Of a DNA stretch of 64,000 nucleotides, positions 63,164 to 64,000 are shown one piece after another. Made by a program: the position numbers and the translations under genes. The notes under the pieces are model-generated. The model had not been told where the DNA came from and searched no databases. It saw only the letters and a program-made list of their open reading frames with translations. How positions within the stretch are numbered: position 1 is the stretch's first letter; each line of letters begins with the position of its first letter. The stretch covers positions 16,520,318 through 16,584,317 of the forward strand of contig NC_079372.1 in the NCBI RefSeq assembly GCF_021018895.1. Direction: 5' to 3'. This stretch comes from Seriola aureovittata. Taxonomy: Eukaryota; Chordata; Actinopteri; Carangiformes; Carangidae.

Positions 63164-64000
63164 AAAAGAGAAAGCTGGGGTAGTTATTTTATCACACAGC
63201 AGGTGAATTTGCATATTTATGGTCCAAATTGTCTTGTGACTATTTAAAAATTGTTGCTACCATATTGAGATATATGAACATACCCATGACTGAATATCTA
63301 TCTATATATAGATTTATCTATATATAGATATATATACATATAAAAATCTATTAAATTTGTATTTTGAATTTGAAAAACAAAAATTAAGTTTTAGAAAAGT
63401 CAGTAATACATACATTTGGGTGAAAATAATGATTTGAAAAGAAGCTGTAGTTTAAATGTTTATTGTTTGGGTTTTTTCTTATTCTTACATTGAGTGACAG
63501 CTGTATAATCAGTACGTCATTATTATTTTCTCCAGTTTTTCTATGAACTCTGTTACTACTGGAAGTATTCTGAGCTGTGCTCATCACAAGAGGATGTCAT
63601 TTAAATTGCACTAGACTGTCTTTTTGCAGCAGGAAACACAACAACCTTTGGGTGCATGAGGACATAACAGCAGAGTGACAATCTGTTCAAATTTATTTTT
63701 GGTACAAATCATTACAAATATTTTAATTTGTTGTATTTTCAAATAAGCCACAAAACAGAGACAAGTGTATAGATGCTGGAGTCTAGTCTCTGCGTAGCTT
63801 TGAGGACATGGCTTTTCAGTAAGGATTAAGAGATGAACTGGTTTATCGCATTCATGTGGATTTTATATTTAGGATCTTCAGATAAAAATGACACCTACTC
63901 TGGTGCTAGGAATTGTTTTTGAATTACATCTTGCCTTTATACAAATAAGAGGGAAACAAATGGTATGATCTGACCATTTTGTGTGAAAATGAAATGAACT
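63164..64000. other. 3' flank of lamb2
   Basis: AT-rich, non-coding. Contains a self-complementary tatatagat/atctatata block (about 63296-63345). No further gene is seen before the window end. Confidence 0.7.

Overview
This is vertebrate genomic DNA, almost certainly from a ray-finned (probably percomorph) fish. The coding sequence is split into short exons with GT-AG introns. The introns are full of (CA)n, (GA)n and (TTTG)n microsatellites and of interspersed elements that look like common teleost families. There are no bacterial-type operons, RNA operons or CRISPR arrays. The window holds essentially one locus: two laminin beta-chain genes in head-to-tail tandem on the + strand.

Left gene (166-17111, 25 exons, 5' end beyond the left edge): a laminin beta chain covered from its third LE repeat to the stop codon (about 1,446 residues). 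It is a divergent paralogue of the right-hand gene and is best called lamb2l (laminin beta-2-like). The signal peptide, LN domain and LE1-LE2 lie outside the window. About 4 kb of 3' UTR and intergenic DNA follow.

Right gene (ATG 21085, stop 63063-63065, 34 coding exons, probably one non-coding 5' exon ending at 20570): a complete laminin beta-2 gene, lamb2. The 34 exon lengths sum to 5,358 nt, an exact multiple of three (1,785 residues plus stop), with every splice phase matching. Order: signal peptide, LN, LE1-LE5, laminin IV-B (L4), LE6-LE13, coiled coil, cysteine-rich beta knob, coiled coil, C-terminal Cys. A 16.2 kb first coding intron separates the signal peptide from the LN domain.

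The proteins are secreted subunits of heterotrimeric (alpha-beta-gamma) laminins of basement membranes. In laminin beta-2 the LN domain drives polymerisation, the long C-terminal coiled coil drives trimer assembly, and the last Cys ties beta to gamma. Fourteen of the comparable exons have identical lengths in the two genes, so they are tandem duplicates. The main differences are an extra arginine-rich 47-residue exon in lamb2l, one intron present in lamb2 but absent in lamb2l, and microsatellites sitting directly on several splice sites.

I see no undescribed multi-gene system. The most original signals are the basic cassette exon (3452-3592), the exon wrapped in UG repeats (4721-4842), the GTT-repeat splice acceptor (60342-60398) and a two-copy MITE-like element whose terminal inverted repeats can be read from the sequence. 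No computation was run: splice sites and phases were assigned by reading, and family assignments come from remembered protein sequences.
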